Assembly (NCBI GenBank): GCA_016934935.1
Contig: JAFGRW010000003.1
Coordinates: 1-36,199 of the forward strand
Direction of reading: 5' to 3'
DNA length: 36,199 nt
Source of the DNA: Spirochaetota bacterium
GTDB lineage: Bacteria; Spirochaetota; UBA4802; JAFGJZ01
This document shows positions 15,978 to 24,865 of this stretch, piece after piece. Below the pieces are notes generated by a model. It ran no database searches. It worked only from the letters and a program-made list of their open reading frames with translations, and was not told where the DNA came from. Position 1 is the first letter of the stretch; each line of letters opens with the position of its first letter. A program made the translations under genes and the position numbers.

Positions 15978-16840
15978 ACCACATTCCTGCACTGTTCACG
16001 AATTTTATCAATTAAATTCTTAACATCAACTACGCAATGCGCTACATCTGAACGATTTGATTTTGAAGCGATGGTATTAATTTCACGAAACATCTCCTGA
16101 GCAATAAAATCAAGTTTTTTACCTATCGGACCTTTTTCAGAACATGTATTTTTAAACTTAGCCATATGATCCTTTAACCGTGACAACTCCTCATTTATAT
16201 CAAGCCGATCAGATAACAGAGCAAATTCCGTATACAATCTTTGCGTATCAGCACCCTCTCCAACAAGCCCCGATACTCGCTCTTTTAATTTTTGATATTG
16301 ATCTAGAGCGCTATTTTTTGTAAGTTTTGTGATTTTTTGAACATTAACGCCTATATTCTTAATAGACAAGAGTATATCTTTTTCAATTGATTTACCCTCT
16401 TCCCGGCGCATCTTGACCGCATTTTTAAGTGCCTTATGATATGCTACTGTTAGTTTCTCAAATGAAGACGGAGTTATTGACGTTCTTCCTTTTGCTACAA
16501 CACCATCAAACCCCAGTATTGCATCAATATTGAACTTTCTATCACCAATTATTTTACTTTCTACTGTTAAAAGTTGATCGTAATATGCCTTGATAAGGGC
16601 AGTATTTACTGAAACCTGCCGCTCTTCATTCCAGTCAAATAGATCAAAATTTACCTCTACCTTTCCCCTGTTTATGTACTCCTTAACTATAGAAGAATAA
16701 GCATTCTCTTCCTGGCGAATAATTCTTGGTAAATTTATATATATTTCCAGAAATTTTGTATTTAAAGTTTTAACCTCTATCGAGAAAGAGAACTGCTCGG
16801 TTTTCCCTTCAACTGAAGCATATCCTGTCATACTTTCCAT
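15974..16840 (-). CDS. yicC: YicC-family endoribonuclease
   Basis: The 288-residue protein begins [20 protein letters not shown], with the conserved SMTGY opening and the [11 protein letters not shown] (E-x-x-S-V-N-x-R-x-L-like) segment of the YicC N-terminal domain. DUF1732 follows at the C-terminus ([20 protein letters not shown], then [19 protein letters not shown]). YicC/RNase proteins form hexamers that clamp and cut RNA. The ATG lies 13 bases inside the cheD gene, so expression is coupled to the flagellar-chemotaxis genes upstream. Confidence 0.95.
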   Translation of the reverse strand: MESMTGYASVEGKTEQFSFSIEVKTLNTKFLEIYINLPRIIRQEENAYSSIVKEYINRGKVEVNFDLFDWNEERQVSVNTALIKAYYDQLLTVESKIIGDRKFNIDAILGFDGVVAKGRTSITPSSFEKLTVAYHKALKNAVKMRREEGKSIEKDILLSIKNIGVNVQKITKLTKNSALDQYQKLKERVSGLVGEGADTQRLYTEFALLSDRLDINEELSRLKDHMAKFKNTCSEKGPIGKKLDFIAQEMFREINTIASKSNRSDVAHCVVDVKNLIDKIREQCRNVV

Positions 16841-17361
16841 TTGTCACCTTTCATAAACGACACTTCTGGTTTAATTTCATCAACTCGGACTCTTCCGGTT
16901 GACAAATCGAATGTCATTATCCTTGCCACTTGTCCACCGCATATATTTGACAATATGGGTATATCGTAATCTGTTACTATTTTTTTAACGGCTTTAATGT
17001 TTGAATTACCAACATCAAAAAGCACCGGACCACCCGGTTTACTGTACATATTTGCACCACCGGCCATTCTTGCCACAAGCCTATCTCTTCTGGCGCCACC
17101 GCTTTCCAAATCTTTGATCATCTTTGGTATCACCTTGTCGGCAAACCTATCCTCTTTTCCGCTAGACTTAAAAAACTGCGGCAAAACAATATGAGCCATC
17201 CCTCCCATCAGAATTAGAGGGTCATAAAGGCTCAATGACACGCATGAACCTAGAACAGTTCTGAATATTACCGGTGATCTGTCAACAGCATACTCTCCAA
17301 TACCGACGTCAATTTTCTTTATATTCACTGAGCCGTCGGGTTGGGACATAAACAGGCGCAT
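16828..17361 (-). CDS. cheD: Chemoreceptor glutamine deamidase CheD
   Basis: Deamidates glutamines on methyl-accepting receptors and in some species binds CheC. The 177-residue protein has the nucleophile Cys in TVLGSCVSLSLYDP, the His in GGMAHIVLP, and MAGGANMY followed by GNSNIKAVKKIV, the standard CheD order. Starts are ambiguous: ATG at 17361 (adjacent AAGG) or ATG at 17349; both lie within the last codons of cheR, giving an overlap of roughly 40-53 bases. The 3' end overlaps yicC by 13 bases. It has no cheC neighbour, but fliN/Y at 31010 carries a CheC-like domain that could be its partner (inference). Confidence 0.95.
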   Translation of the reverse strand: MRLFMSQPDGSVNIKKIDVGIGEYAVDRSPVIFRTVLGSCVSLSLYDPLILMGGMAHIVLPQFFKSSGKEDRFADKVIPKMIKDLESGGARRDRLVARMAGGANMYSKPGGPVLFDVGNSNIKAVKKIVTDYDIPILSNICGGQVARIMTFDLSTGRVRVDEIKPEVSFMKGDKWKV

Positions 17362-18178
17362 CCTTAATCTTTACATAAGAGAAGTCTTCGGATATTGCAT
17401 GCAGAGTTTCGGAGTGGCCGATAAAGAAAAAACCTGTATCTTTATTAATAGATCGGAAAAAATTACCAACCAGCACCCTTTGATGAAGATTATCGAAATA
17501 GATCATAACATTCCGGCAGAATATTATATCAATGTTAGACGGAAAAGGATCTTTGAACAGATTTATTCTGCTAAAAGCAACAAGCTTGCTGACATTGCTC
17601 TTGACCTTAAATACACCGTCCGCGTCTGGAACTTTGTCAAAATATCTTTCAAGTCGAGTTTTACTCACCTTCTCAATTCTGCGACCGGAATAACATCCTT
17701 TTTTCGCAAAATCGAGCACAGAATGAGCAATATCCGAAGCGATTATCTCTATACGCCATCCCGGGAAAAGCGAAAGACATTCATTAACACAAATAGCTAA
17801 TGTATATGGTTCCTCACCGGTTGAGCATCCGGCACTCCATATTCTTAAAACTTTTTCTTTCTTTTTTGCTGCAATCTCCGGTAAACAATTATTGATAAGG
17901 GCCTCAAAATGGCGTTCATTACGAAAGAAATAGGTTTCGTTAGTTGATACAACATCAAGTAACTCTTCTATTTCCCGTGATCGATCTTTCTGACTATTAA
18001 TATATTCATAATACTCTGCAAAAGTCTCAAGTTCCAAACTCTGAAGGCGTCTTCGCAACCGGTTAGAAAGCAGGGTAATTTTAGAATCTTTCATGAATAT
18101 TCCGCTTTCAGAATATATAAGATCAGCAAACTTCCTGAACTCTTCAGGAGTAAGGCGTCTTATCAGATCAAAATCCAT
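17309..18178 (-). CDS. cheR: Chemoreceptor methyltransferase CheR
   Basis: SAM-dependent methylation of receptor glutamates. The N-terminal helical domain (LTPEEFRKFADLIYSESGIF) is followed by VVSTNETYFFRNERHFE and the SAM-binding loop IWSAGCSTGEEPYTLA. IDIIFCRNVMIYFD and FFIGHSETL complete the family motifs. The frame continues to a TTG at 18205, but the ATG at 18178 follows TTGGAGATATTA, so a 289-residue product is chosen. It overlaps the upstream gene by 11 bases and cheD by about 50. No tail pentapeptide-binding oddity is visible. Confidence 0.96.
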   Translation of the reverse strand: MDFDLIRRLTPEEFRKFADLIYSESGIFMKDSKITLLSNRLRRRLQSLELETFAEYYEYINSQKDRSREIEELLDVVSTNETYFFRNERHFEALINNCLPEIAAKKKEKVLRIWSAGCSTGEEPYTLAICVNECLSLFPGWRIEIIASDIAHSVLDFAKKGCYSGRRIEKVSKTRLERYFDKVPDADGVFKVKSNVSKLVAFSRINLFKDPFPSNIDIIFCRNVMIYFDNLHQRVLVGNFFRSINKDTGFFFIGHSETLHAISEDFSYVKIKDAPVYVPTRRLSEYKEN

Positions 18179-18782
18179 TAATATCTCCAACGGCTTCCGG
18201 CTCAATACCGTTAAGCTGTAAAATTAAAAGCACTTCAGGTAAAGCTGTATTTGAGGCTTCAGATATCTTTAATGGCGAATACCCCTGGCGGTAAAGCGAA
18301 ACAAATGTCTCATGCTGATTACCACCATTTTTGAGTTGTTTTTCTATGTCAGGGATTTCATCTTCCACCCGTCCCGGTTCAATTCTAATCTCCTCATCAA
18401 TTACAAATGAACGCGATCCGCTGTTTTTATGTTTTTGCTCTACATTAAAATCATGTATAATTGGATACTCTTCCTCTTTAACGGGAGTTATTTGTTTATG
18501 TATCTTTTGGCTACCGGCATCCTCTTCAATTGATCTAATATCAAGACTTTCAATTGATCCGCTTAATTTTAACATTTTTTTACATAGCTTTATTCTGTTT
18601 TCGAGAAGTGTAATGTTTGTCTCGGCGCTATTATTAAACTCACGCATCATCTCGTCAATTTCCCGTTTATATTTCTGAATATGATAACCGGTTGAAGATT
18701 TTTCAAGTTTTAATGTTAACACGAGATAAATAATTACACCAGTAAAAATATTAGTAAGCAATATCATAAAGAAATTAAGCAT
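18168..18782 (-). CDS. Membrane-anchored coiled-coil protein of the flagellar operon (SwrB/DUF6115-like)
   Basis: The 204-residue protein has one N-terminal membrane helix (FFMILLTNIFTGVIIYLVL, residues 4-22), then a coiled coil (KREIDEMMREFNNSAETNIT), a disordered acidic middle, and a C-terminal helix-turn-helix-like segment, YRQGYSPLKISEASNTALPE (about 163-182). That C-terminal shape (LYxxGYSxxEIAxxxNxxxxEV) recurs in DUF6115/DUF2802 proteins and in Bacillus SwrB, which stand beside fliA/cheD in fla/che operons. I infer a flagellar-assembly accessory, not a DNA-binding regulator. Name left empty because the homology is by pattern only. Confidence 0.65.
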   Translation of the reverse strand: MLNFFMILLTNIFTGVIIYLVLTLKLEKSSTGYHIQKYKREIDEMMREFNNSAETNITLLENRIKLCKKMLKLSGSIESLDIRSIEEDAGSQKIHKQITPVKEEEYPIIHDFNVEQKHKNSGSRSFVIDEEIRIEPGRVEDEIPDIEKQLKNGGNQHETFVSLYRQGYSPLKISEASNTALPEVLLILQLNGIEPEAVGDINGF

Positions 18783-18790
18783 ATCAGGTC

Positions 18791-19117
18791 CTATCGAGTA
18801 AAATCTATATTATTTCCCAGAAGGGGATCATGCGGCTTATCACTGTCTTGATCATCTTTTTTTGTACTTTTTAATGTCTGATCCTGTTTCTTTTTATTTT
18901 TTTCACGACTTTCACGCTCTTTCGCACTTTCCATCCTGCTTTCATCGGACTCACGATTGGCATCCACACGATCCTTATGCCGATTCGATTCCAGTTCTGA
19001 TTCCCGGTCTAAAAACTGATGCTGATTAAGCAGATTCTCGGCTCGACTTTGTGCCTGTTTGGCTACATCATGCATATGCCCCATATTTGTCTGAAGATCA
19101 ATTGGAGATACTGCCAT
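18791..19117 (-). CDS. Small highly charged protein next to fapA
   Basis: The 108-residue protein begins MAVSPIDLQTNMGHMHDVAK and is almost entirely polar and charged after that (KERESREKNKKKQDQTLKST), ending DPLLGNNIDFTR. The MAVSPIDLQT-x-(M)xx(M)xxVxK opening is one I associate with small proteins beside fapA/DUF342 in spirochaete and delta-type flagellar clusters, with no assigned role. It starts directly after the fapA stop and is 9 bases ahead of the next gene, so it is in the operon. It is probably a long helix or disordered. Confidence 0.65.
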   Translation of the reverse strand: MAVSPIDLQTNMGHMHDVAKQAQSRAENLLNQHQFLDRESELESNRHKDRVDANRESDESRMESAKERESREKNKKKQDQTLKSTKKDDQDSDKPHDPLLGNNIDFTR

Positions 19118-21082
19118 CTAACGCCTCCTTCGCGAAGAGGATGTCATTGTGTCTACAGAATCGGGTTTAATATAATTGCCAAAAACCCAACTTTTATCTT
19201 TCATGGATATACTGACATTTGAATACGGATCCTGAACAGGCAGCCGTTCATTTTTTATAATTATCTCTACTCCTGGATAGAGCTGCTTTTCGGCACATAC
19301 AATGCCCTTATGTTCAAGCATATCAAGATACTGTTCCAGCTCTTCCCTTTCACCAACTATATCATCATGACGTTTCGTAAGTTTGGCCTGTCTATCAGTT
19401 AAAAGTTGCAGTTTTTCTTCTTGCTCTTCTGACAATCTTGATCTTTTTTTACGTGATGTAAGCGTCTTGATATCAAGCTCAAGTTTTTCAAGTTCTTCCG
19501 CAGTTGAATCAAGTGACGCAGAAAGATCGTTCATTTGCTGTAAAACCTTGGGATTCATACCCACATAAATAAAAGTTTTCGTGTAAGAATCTGATCCGAT
19601 CTGTTTTGCGTTAACTTCATCACCGGCTCGAATCACTCCACCTACTATCTGTGCGCGTCTTCCGTTGCAAAATACAGTTCCACCTGCATCCACTCGTGAC
19701 TGCAAAAGCTCTTCCGTTACAACTACATTTTTTTCAGCAATCAGATTTGCCCTGTTCACAAATTTAGCGTAAATTGAACCGCTGGTAGTTTCGATTCTTC
19801 CCTCATCCCGGCCATTTATTCCCTGGCGGATAACAATATCGCCCTCAGCTTCAATCACAGCTTTCTGTACAGAACCACGCACTTCCACATTTCCTGAAGC
19901 TTTCACTGAAAATTCATCCAGTACATTTCCTGTAATAACAACAGATCCCATCATGACAATATTGCCGGTAACATTATTTACATCTCCCTGTACAAGAAGT
20001 ACTTCGTCAACGCATATCTTATCACCTTTCAATATTACCTGACCATTTCTCTCAGCTGTAAGCTCCATGCCATCATCCGAGAGTATGGTTCCTTCACCAT
20101 GCTTGATCGCAATATCCTTTCCTGGTCTAACAGGGATAATATTATTTTTAACCGTTCTCCCTTCAACTCCATTTGTAGCCGGCCGCTTAACTGCCAAAAG
20201 CTGTCCGACTACAACATTTTCAATCAAATTCAGATCTTTAAAATCTACAGAATCGTCATCGTTATCAAAAGATATCTCTTTCTCGACTCTGACTTTATAC
20301 TCGACATAGGCATCGGTTCCGTTTTTTGGTTTAACTCCTGCCGCTGCCACAAGAGGTGAAGAATAATTCATTTCGTCTAAATATTTATTAATAGCTTCTT
20401 CATCAATACCGACAACTACTCCCGCATTTTTGAGAGAATGCAAAACATCATCAAGCTCCATATGTCGTCCGGAAAAACGTGGCGGTTCAAAATGAGCCAT
20501 GGCATACATCTCATCATCACTGATTTCGATATACATCGTTCCATCCAGTTCTATGTTTGGCACCCACTCTCCTATTCGCACCGGTTTTCCACTCTGAGCC
20601 GCAATACTCTTTTTGACCAAATCCTGATTAAAATCCTTTATTTGCAGATGATCCATCTTTTGAGCAACATCGGCAATTGAAACTTTACGACCTTTACCTT
20701 TAGGTGGTTTAACGGTAAACCATATACCACTTTTTGTAACTCGCACCTTAAATGTACCTGGAGCATTCGGGTCAGTGAATTCACGAGACAATTCATCTGA
20801 TATGTTTTTGGACAACTTTTGATCAAGATCGTTAAGATCGGCAAATGCCTCTTGCTCACTTAACGCACGAACGTATAATTTATATGGAACACGTCCGAAA
20901 CCGAATAGGCCGGAGTTTCCCCTCTGAGCAACCTCATAATCGAGCATTGAGATATCAATACCCAACTCCTTTGCCGCAAGATCTAACCCCTGACGGATAG
21001 AATCGGCGTAAACTTCGAGTTCGTTTTCAGAAGAAGGACTCTCTGTGGCAATGTTTTTAAGAAGGCTTTTCAAATTGGACAT
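19118..21082 (-). CDS. fapA: FapA/DUF342 flagellar assembly protein A
   Basis: The protein has 654 residues. The first 80 (LEVYADSIRQGLDLAAKELG and GNSGLFGFGRVPYKLYVRA) match a Jag-N/KHN-type RNA-binding N-terminal module. A FapA N-terminal region follows, then a right-handed beta-helix of many 'GDVxxxG'-like turns (VQGDVNNVTGNIVMMGSVVI; ASGNVEVRGSVQKAVIEAEG). The end has a coiled coil (about 535-605, KLELDIKTLTSRKKRSRLSE) and a beta tail. FapA homologues from Vibrio and related groups affect FlhF localisation and polar flagellation. Stop lies one base from the next gene. Confidence 0.9.
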   Translation of the reverse strand: MSNLKSLLKNIATESPSSENELEVYADSIRQGLDLAAKELGIDISMLDYEVAQRGNSGLFGFGRVPYKLYVRALSEQEAFADLNDLDQKLSKNISDELSREFTDPNAPGTFKVRVTKSGIWFTVKPPKGKGRKVSIADVAQKMDHLQIKDFNQDLVKKSIAAQSGKPVRIGEWVPNIELDGTMYIEISDDEMYAMAHFEPPRFSGRHMELDDVLHSLKNAGVVVGIDEEAINKYLDEMNYSSPLVAAAGVKPKNGTDAYVEYKVRVEKEISFDNDDDSVDFKDLNLIENVVVGQLLAVKRPATNGVEGRTVKNNIIPVRPGKDIAIKHGEGTILSDDGMELTAERNGQVILKGDKICVDEVLLVQGDVNNVTGNIVMMGSVVITGNVLDEFSVKASGNVEVRGSVQKAVIEAEGDIVIRQGINGRDEGRIETTSGSIYAKFVNRANLIAEKNVVVTEELLQSRVDAGGTVFCNGRRAQIVGGVIRAGDEVNAKQIGSDSYTKTFIYVGMNPKVLQQMNDLSASLDSTAEELEKLELDIKTLTSRKKRSRLSEEQEEKLQLLTDRQAKLTKRHDDIVGEREELEQYLDMLEHKGIVCAEKQLYPGVEIIIKNERLPVQDPYSNVSISMKDKSWVFGNYIKPDSVDTMTSSSRRRR

Positions 21083-21083
21083 A

Positions 21084-21896
21084 TTAACCGACCAGATTTG
21101 ATTTTATACGTCCTAAACGGCCGCGCAAACGCATGATTGCCTTGGTGTGAAGTTGTGATATACGACTCTCTGTTACATCAAGAACCTGACCAATCTCTTT
21201 TAGTGTCAAGTCTTCATAATAATAGAGAACAATCACTTTTTTTTCTTTATCGGGTAGTTTCTTTATAGCTTCAACGATATGCTCTTTAATTTCCTCTTTT
21301 TCGACGAGAACATCCGGATTCATATTATCCGGCGCTTCAAGAGTCTCCATGATTGATAGCTCGTCATTATCATCACCAAGATACCATATGTCGTTAAGAG
21401 AGACCATTGAAGTTCCGCTGACTTTATTTAGAATTGAATGGAACTCTTCAATTGAGATCCCCAACTCTTTAGATATCTCCTCATCTTCGACCGTACGCCC
21501 CAACTTGTTTTCAAGTTCGGCAATAATATTCTCGATCTCTTTGGCTTTCTGTCGTATAGAACGCGGAATCCAGTCAATAGAGCGCAATTCGTCAAATATT
21601 GACCCACGAATACGTGTCATCGCATAAGTCTTAAACTTTATACCACGATCTGGATTATATTTACTAATCGCATCCATAAGACCAAAAATACCGTACGAAA
21701 CCAAGTCGTCAAATTCAATATTCTGGGGCATTCCCATCGCAACCTTTCCAGCGACATACTTTACAAGAGGTGCGTATTTAATAACAAAGTAATCACGAAT
21801 CTCCTGATTATTGTTCTTAGCAAAATCTTGCCAAAGATCATCCTCATTTATCGCTTCATACTCTGCAATTTTCTTCTTATTCATCATACCATCCAC
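21084..21896 (-). CDS. fliA: Flagellar sigma-28 factor FliA
   Basis: Directs RNA polymerase to late flagellar genes. Visible regions: 2.1-2.4 ([20 protein letters not shown], then [40 protein letters not shown]), region 3 ([20 protein letters not shown]) and region 4.2 helix-turn-helix ([20 protein letters not shown]). It matches the FliA/WhiG family rather than primary sigma. The frame begins GTG-GAT-GGT-ATG-ATG at 21896; the ATGs at 21887/21884 are equally possible. The sigma-28 promoter of flgM at 9396 and the flgM gene give the regulatory partner. It overlaps or abuts neighbours closely. Confidence 0.96.
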   Translation of the reverse strand: MDGMMNKKKIAEYEAINEDDLWQDFAKNNNQEIRDYFVIKYAPLVKYVAGKVAMGMPQNIEFDDLVSYGIFGLMDAISKYNPDRGIKFKTYAMTRIRGSIFDELRSIDWIPRSIRQKAKEIENIIAELENKLGRTVEDEEISKELGISIEEFHSILNKVSGTSMVSLNDIWYLGDDNDELSIMETLEAPDNMNPDVLVEKEEIKEHIVEAIKKLPDKEKKVIVLYYYEDLTLKEIGQVLDVTESRISQLHTKAIMRLRGRLGRIKSNLVG

Positions 21897-21898
21897 GG

Positions 21899-22402
21899 TT
21901 ATTTTTCGTCTTTACTCATCATCGTACGAATAGCTTCTGCCATAATCTTGGGCTCATACTTAACCCCTCTTTCTTCAAGAATATGGCGCCCCATAGCACG
22001 ATCCTTGATGCCGAGACTTTCAGACGTTGATGGTGCCAAACCAGGATCAAAATTTCCGTGGTTGCTATCCGGCACTGTTTCGGCATCTTCGTCAGTTTCA
22101 TCATCCGGGTTGTAAACTTCATATTCCTGTTCACCAGAAATCCCTGCGTCAATGGATTCAACATCCATATCAAGGGGATTCTGAGTGCGGTTGAGAACCG
22201 AGTAAACTTCAGGAACAAACCGCTTAAGAACAAAAATAACAACAAAACCGATACCGGCAAAGAAAATAGCCATTAATGCTGTTCGTAAAACAACAACACC
22301 GGCATTTATTCCGGAAATAATTCCCACTAGAGGTGACAACACCAGGGCAAACACTGCCAGAACAGCTGAAACCTTATATTCAATTTTTTTTAAAATAAAC
22401 AT
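21899..22402 (-). CDS. Unknown two-membrane-segment protein between flhG and fliA
   Basis: The 167-residue protein has two membrane helices ([20 protein letters not shown] and [19 protein letters not shown]), an acidic disordered linker, then the conserved-looking C-terminus [18 protein letters not shown]. Proteins with two N-terminal membrane helices and a KxMAxAIRTMM-type tail occur between flhG and fliA in spirochaete-like flagellar operons. I give no function. A 171-base AT-rich gap separates it from flhG (22403-22573); I see no good terminator or promoter in it, although several T-runs are present. Confidence 0.65.
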   Translation of the reverse strand: MFILKKIEYKVSAVLAVFALVLSPLVGIISGINAGVVVLRTALMAIFFAGIGFVVIFVLKRFVPEVYSVLNRTQNPLDMDVESIDAGISGEQEYEVYNPDDETDEDAETVPDSNHGNFDPGLAPSTSESLGIKDRAMGRHILEERGVKYEPKIMAEAIRTMMSKDEK

Positions 22403-22573
22403 AAGATAGTTATGTCACCTTTAAAAATAATTTTGGACAATACAAAAAAAATCAACCCTTTTTTTACATCAACATCAAAAGGATAACCATAAGAGAGCAA
22501 ATTACATAAAAAAAACAGTAAAACTCATAATATACAAAAAAAACAGATGTTAAGAAATAATCAGAATGAAATA

Positions 22574-23452
22574 TTACTCAATATCATCCTCTTCATCATC
22601 AACTTGAGTAAAAAGTCGTTTAAACAGACCGGAGATCCCCCCACCGTAAGATCCCTCTGGTTCACGCCCGGCAATTTTATCGGCAATAATATTTACGCAC
22701 CCCGCCGCGCGCGATTTGGGATAACTGGACACGAAAGGCTTTTGATGTCTTACCGCCTTTGCAACAAAGCTGTCCTCGAAAATAAATCCAAGATTTTCGA
22801 CTTTAATATTTAAAAACTGACTGGCAATGTTTATTATTCTATCTGCAACACGACGAGCCTCTGAAACAGATTGGCATCTATTAACAATCAACCTGATAGT
22901 TTTTTCGGTTGATTGCGATGCTATTGATTTTATAATACCATAGGCATCTGTAATGGCTGTTGGCTCTGGAGTTGTTACAACAATAATTTCATCAGCAGAC
23001 GTAACAAAACTTAGCACATTTTGAGACACACCGGCACCCGTATCAACTATTAGATAATCATCATTTTCCATATCGCCAAGCTGTGTAATAAACTTTTGTC
23101 TGGCCTTTTCATCCAGATTAGCGAGTTGATGATATCCTGGTGCTCCGGCAATAATTTTTATTCCTTCGGGTACGGATACAATTACCTCGTTAAGACGTTT
23201 TTTGCCTTTTATTACATGATAAAGGTTATATTTGGGAATAATTCCCAAAACAACGTTAACATTTGCCAAGCCCAGATCAGCATCCAAAAGAGTAACGGTA
23301 CTCTTGTCACGCGCCAGTGCTATCGCTAGGCTAACTGAAAGACTCGTTTTCCCAACACCACCCTTGCCACTGGTTATGGCTATCGTGCGTGTCCTTTTTT
23401 TATTATCGTTTTTGGCAACAACAAGTTTTCGTAAATTAGATGCCTGATCCAC
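22574..23452 (-). CDS. flhG: Flagellar number regulator FlhG (FleN)
   Basis: MinD/ParA-type ATPase that controls the GTPase FlhF and flagellar number. Residues 2-8 are DQASNLR, the N-terminal DQAxxLR motif which stimulates FlhF GTPase activity; the deviant Walker A is KGGVGKTS (30-37). LLDADLGLANVNVVLGI and LIVDTGAG follow. A basic C-terminal helix (SGLFKRLFTQ) is consistent with the membrane-targeting sequence. The 292-residue size is normal. It starts 18 bases after the end of flhF. Confidence 0.95.
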   Translation of the reverse strand: MDQASNLRKLVVAKNDNKKRTRTIAITSGKGGVGKTSLSVSLAIALARDKSTVTLLDADLGLANVNVVLGIIPKYNLYHVIKGKKRLNEVIVSVPEGIKIIAGAPGYHQLANLDEKARQKFITQLGDMENDDYLIVDTGAGVSQNVLSFVTSADEIIVVTTPEPTAITDAYGIIKSIASQSTEKTIRLIVNRCQSVSEARRVADRIINIASQFLNIKVENLGFIFEDSFVAKAVRHQKPFVSSYPKSRAAGCVNIIADKIAGREPEGSYGGGISGLFKRLFTQVDDEEDDIE

Positions 23453-23470
23453 TCTATTTCTCCATCACTC

Positions 23471-24847
23471 TTATTGAGGAGTACCGTTAACAATCATATC
23501 GGCAAGATTCTGCGAGTCTGCCGCGTACAGATCATTTGGTACTTCCTGGCCGTTCGCTATATAAGAGATCGGCTTGTTATATTTATCGGCAACTTTCACG
23601 ATATTCCCAACAAAAGAAGTTTCATCGACTTTTGTTATTAAAACACTGTTGCAATCTACAGGTTTAAAGGCATTGAAAATACTTTCAGCATCTGTTCGTT
23701 TAGTGCTGGCACTTACACAGAGTATTTTTTCAAAATCATAATCCACTGCGTCAGCAAAATTTTTAATTTCGGAAATTTTCATCGTATTTTTATGTGAACG
23801 GCCGGAAGTATCAATTAAAATAACATCCGCGTCCTCATGGTCGATAACTTTTTTTAGCTCTTTTCTGTCATTAACAACATGAATCGGTATACGCATGATT
23901 TCCGCGTACTTTTTCAACTGTTCAGTCGCGGCTATTCGATATGTGTCTATTGTAATAAATGCAACCTTCTTCTTGTCGCGCAGTGAAAGATGGGCTCCCA
24001 TTTTAGCCAATGATGTAGTTTTACCAACCCCGGTAGGCCCCACAAACATAACGATTTTTTTTCGACCACTATGGCACACCGGACCGGATGTTACTATCTT
24101 GCTTTTTATTAGATCCTTAAGACTCTTTTCTATCAAAGTTTTATCATTACGATCGTCTTCGCTCAGGCTTTTCTTAACCGCACCGATCAGTTCCTCTCTC
24201 TCATCATCTGTATACTCGTTTTCTTTTAAAATTTTCATATAATCGCTGAAAAAACCTGTTTCTTCTTTTTTTCCGGTGTTCTGATACTCCTTTTGATTCT
24301 GCATAATTCTGTCCAGGTTGGCTTTAACATCATAAAATTCTTTTTCAAAATTTTTAAGTTTTTCATACTCTTCCGGAGATATTTCAACTACATCTTCTTT
24401 TTTGACACTATTTATTCCATTAACACCTGATAAACCATTATTATCAAATGGGGAGACTGTCTTATTAAAAAATTCAGATTGACGTTCAGCAGCTTCACGT
24501 CTGATTTCTTTTTCGGCATCACGTATTGCACTACTGTTTCTAGTAAAAGGTTGACGGGATTCGCTCTGGTTAAAATCACTACTATAACCTGCTTTTGAAA
24601 AAGCGTCAGAGACGTCATTATCCACCTTGACGTCAAGAATACTTTTGCGAGCCACCGGCCGTTGCAGTGAAGGTTCCGGAATGGCTGCCATCAGTTCAAC
24701 AATATCTTTTGCGAAAAATCTGTTGTTAAAAAGCCCCCCCTCTTTTACGTTTTTATGACTTATAGGTATCGCGTCAGAGCCGTATTTTTCTCTAAGCTGT
24801 TTAAGAGCTTCGTTATAGTTTTCAGCTGTTAATTTTACATATTTCAT
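23471..24847 (-). CDS. flhF: Flagellar SRP-like GTPase FlhF
   Basis: SRP-family GTPase that sets the site of flagellar assembly. The protein has 458 residues: an N-terminal B domain (MKYVKLTAENYNEALKQLRE), a long variable linker with coiled coil (PEEYEKLKNFEKEFYDVKAN), then the NG domain. The NG domain carries the P-loop GPTGVGKTT (270-278), AFITIDTYRIAATEQLKKYA and the G3 DTSGRS; KVDETSFVGN is the G4-like element. ATG follows GGGGAG. It stands between flhA and flhG, as in polar flagellates, so polar or subpolar placement is likely (inference). Confidence 0.96.
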   Translation of the reverse strand: MKYVKLTAENYNEALKQLREKYGSDAIPISHKNVKEGGLFNNRFFAKDIVELMAAIPEPSLQRPVARKSILDVKVDNDVSDAFSKAGYSSDFNQSESRQPFTRNSSAIRDAEKEIRREAAERQSEFFNKTVSPFDNNGLSGVNGINSVKKEDVVEISPEEYEKLKNFEKEFYDVKANLDRIMQNQKEYQNTGKKEETGFFSDYMKILKENEYTDDEREELIGAVKKSLSEDDRNDKTLIEKSLKDLIKSKIVTSGPVCHSGRKKIVMFVGPTGVGKTTSLAKMGAHLSLRDKKKVAFITIDTYRIAATEQLKKYAEIMRIPIHVVNDRKELKKVIDHEDADVILIDTSGRSHKNTMKISEIKNFADAVDYDFEKILCVSASTKRTDAESIFNAFKPVDCNSVLITKVDETSFVGNIVKVADKYNKPISYIANGQEVPNDLYAADSQNLADMIVNGTPQ

Positions 24848-24865
24848 CTTCTTTTCTCCCCTTTA

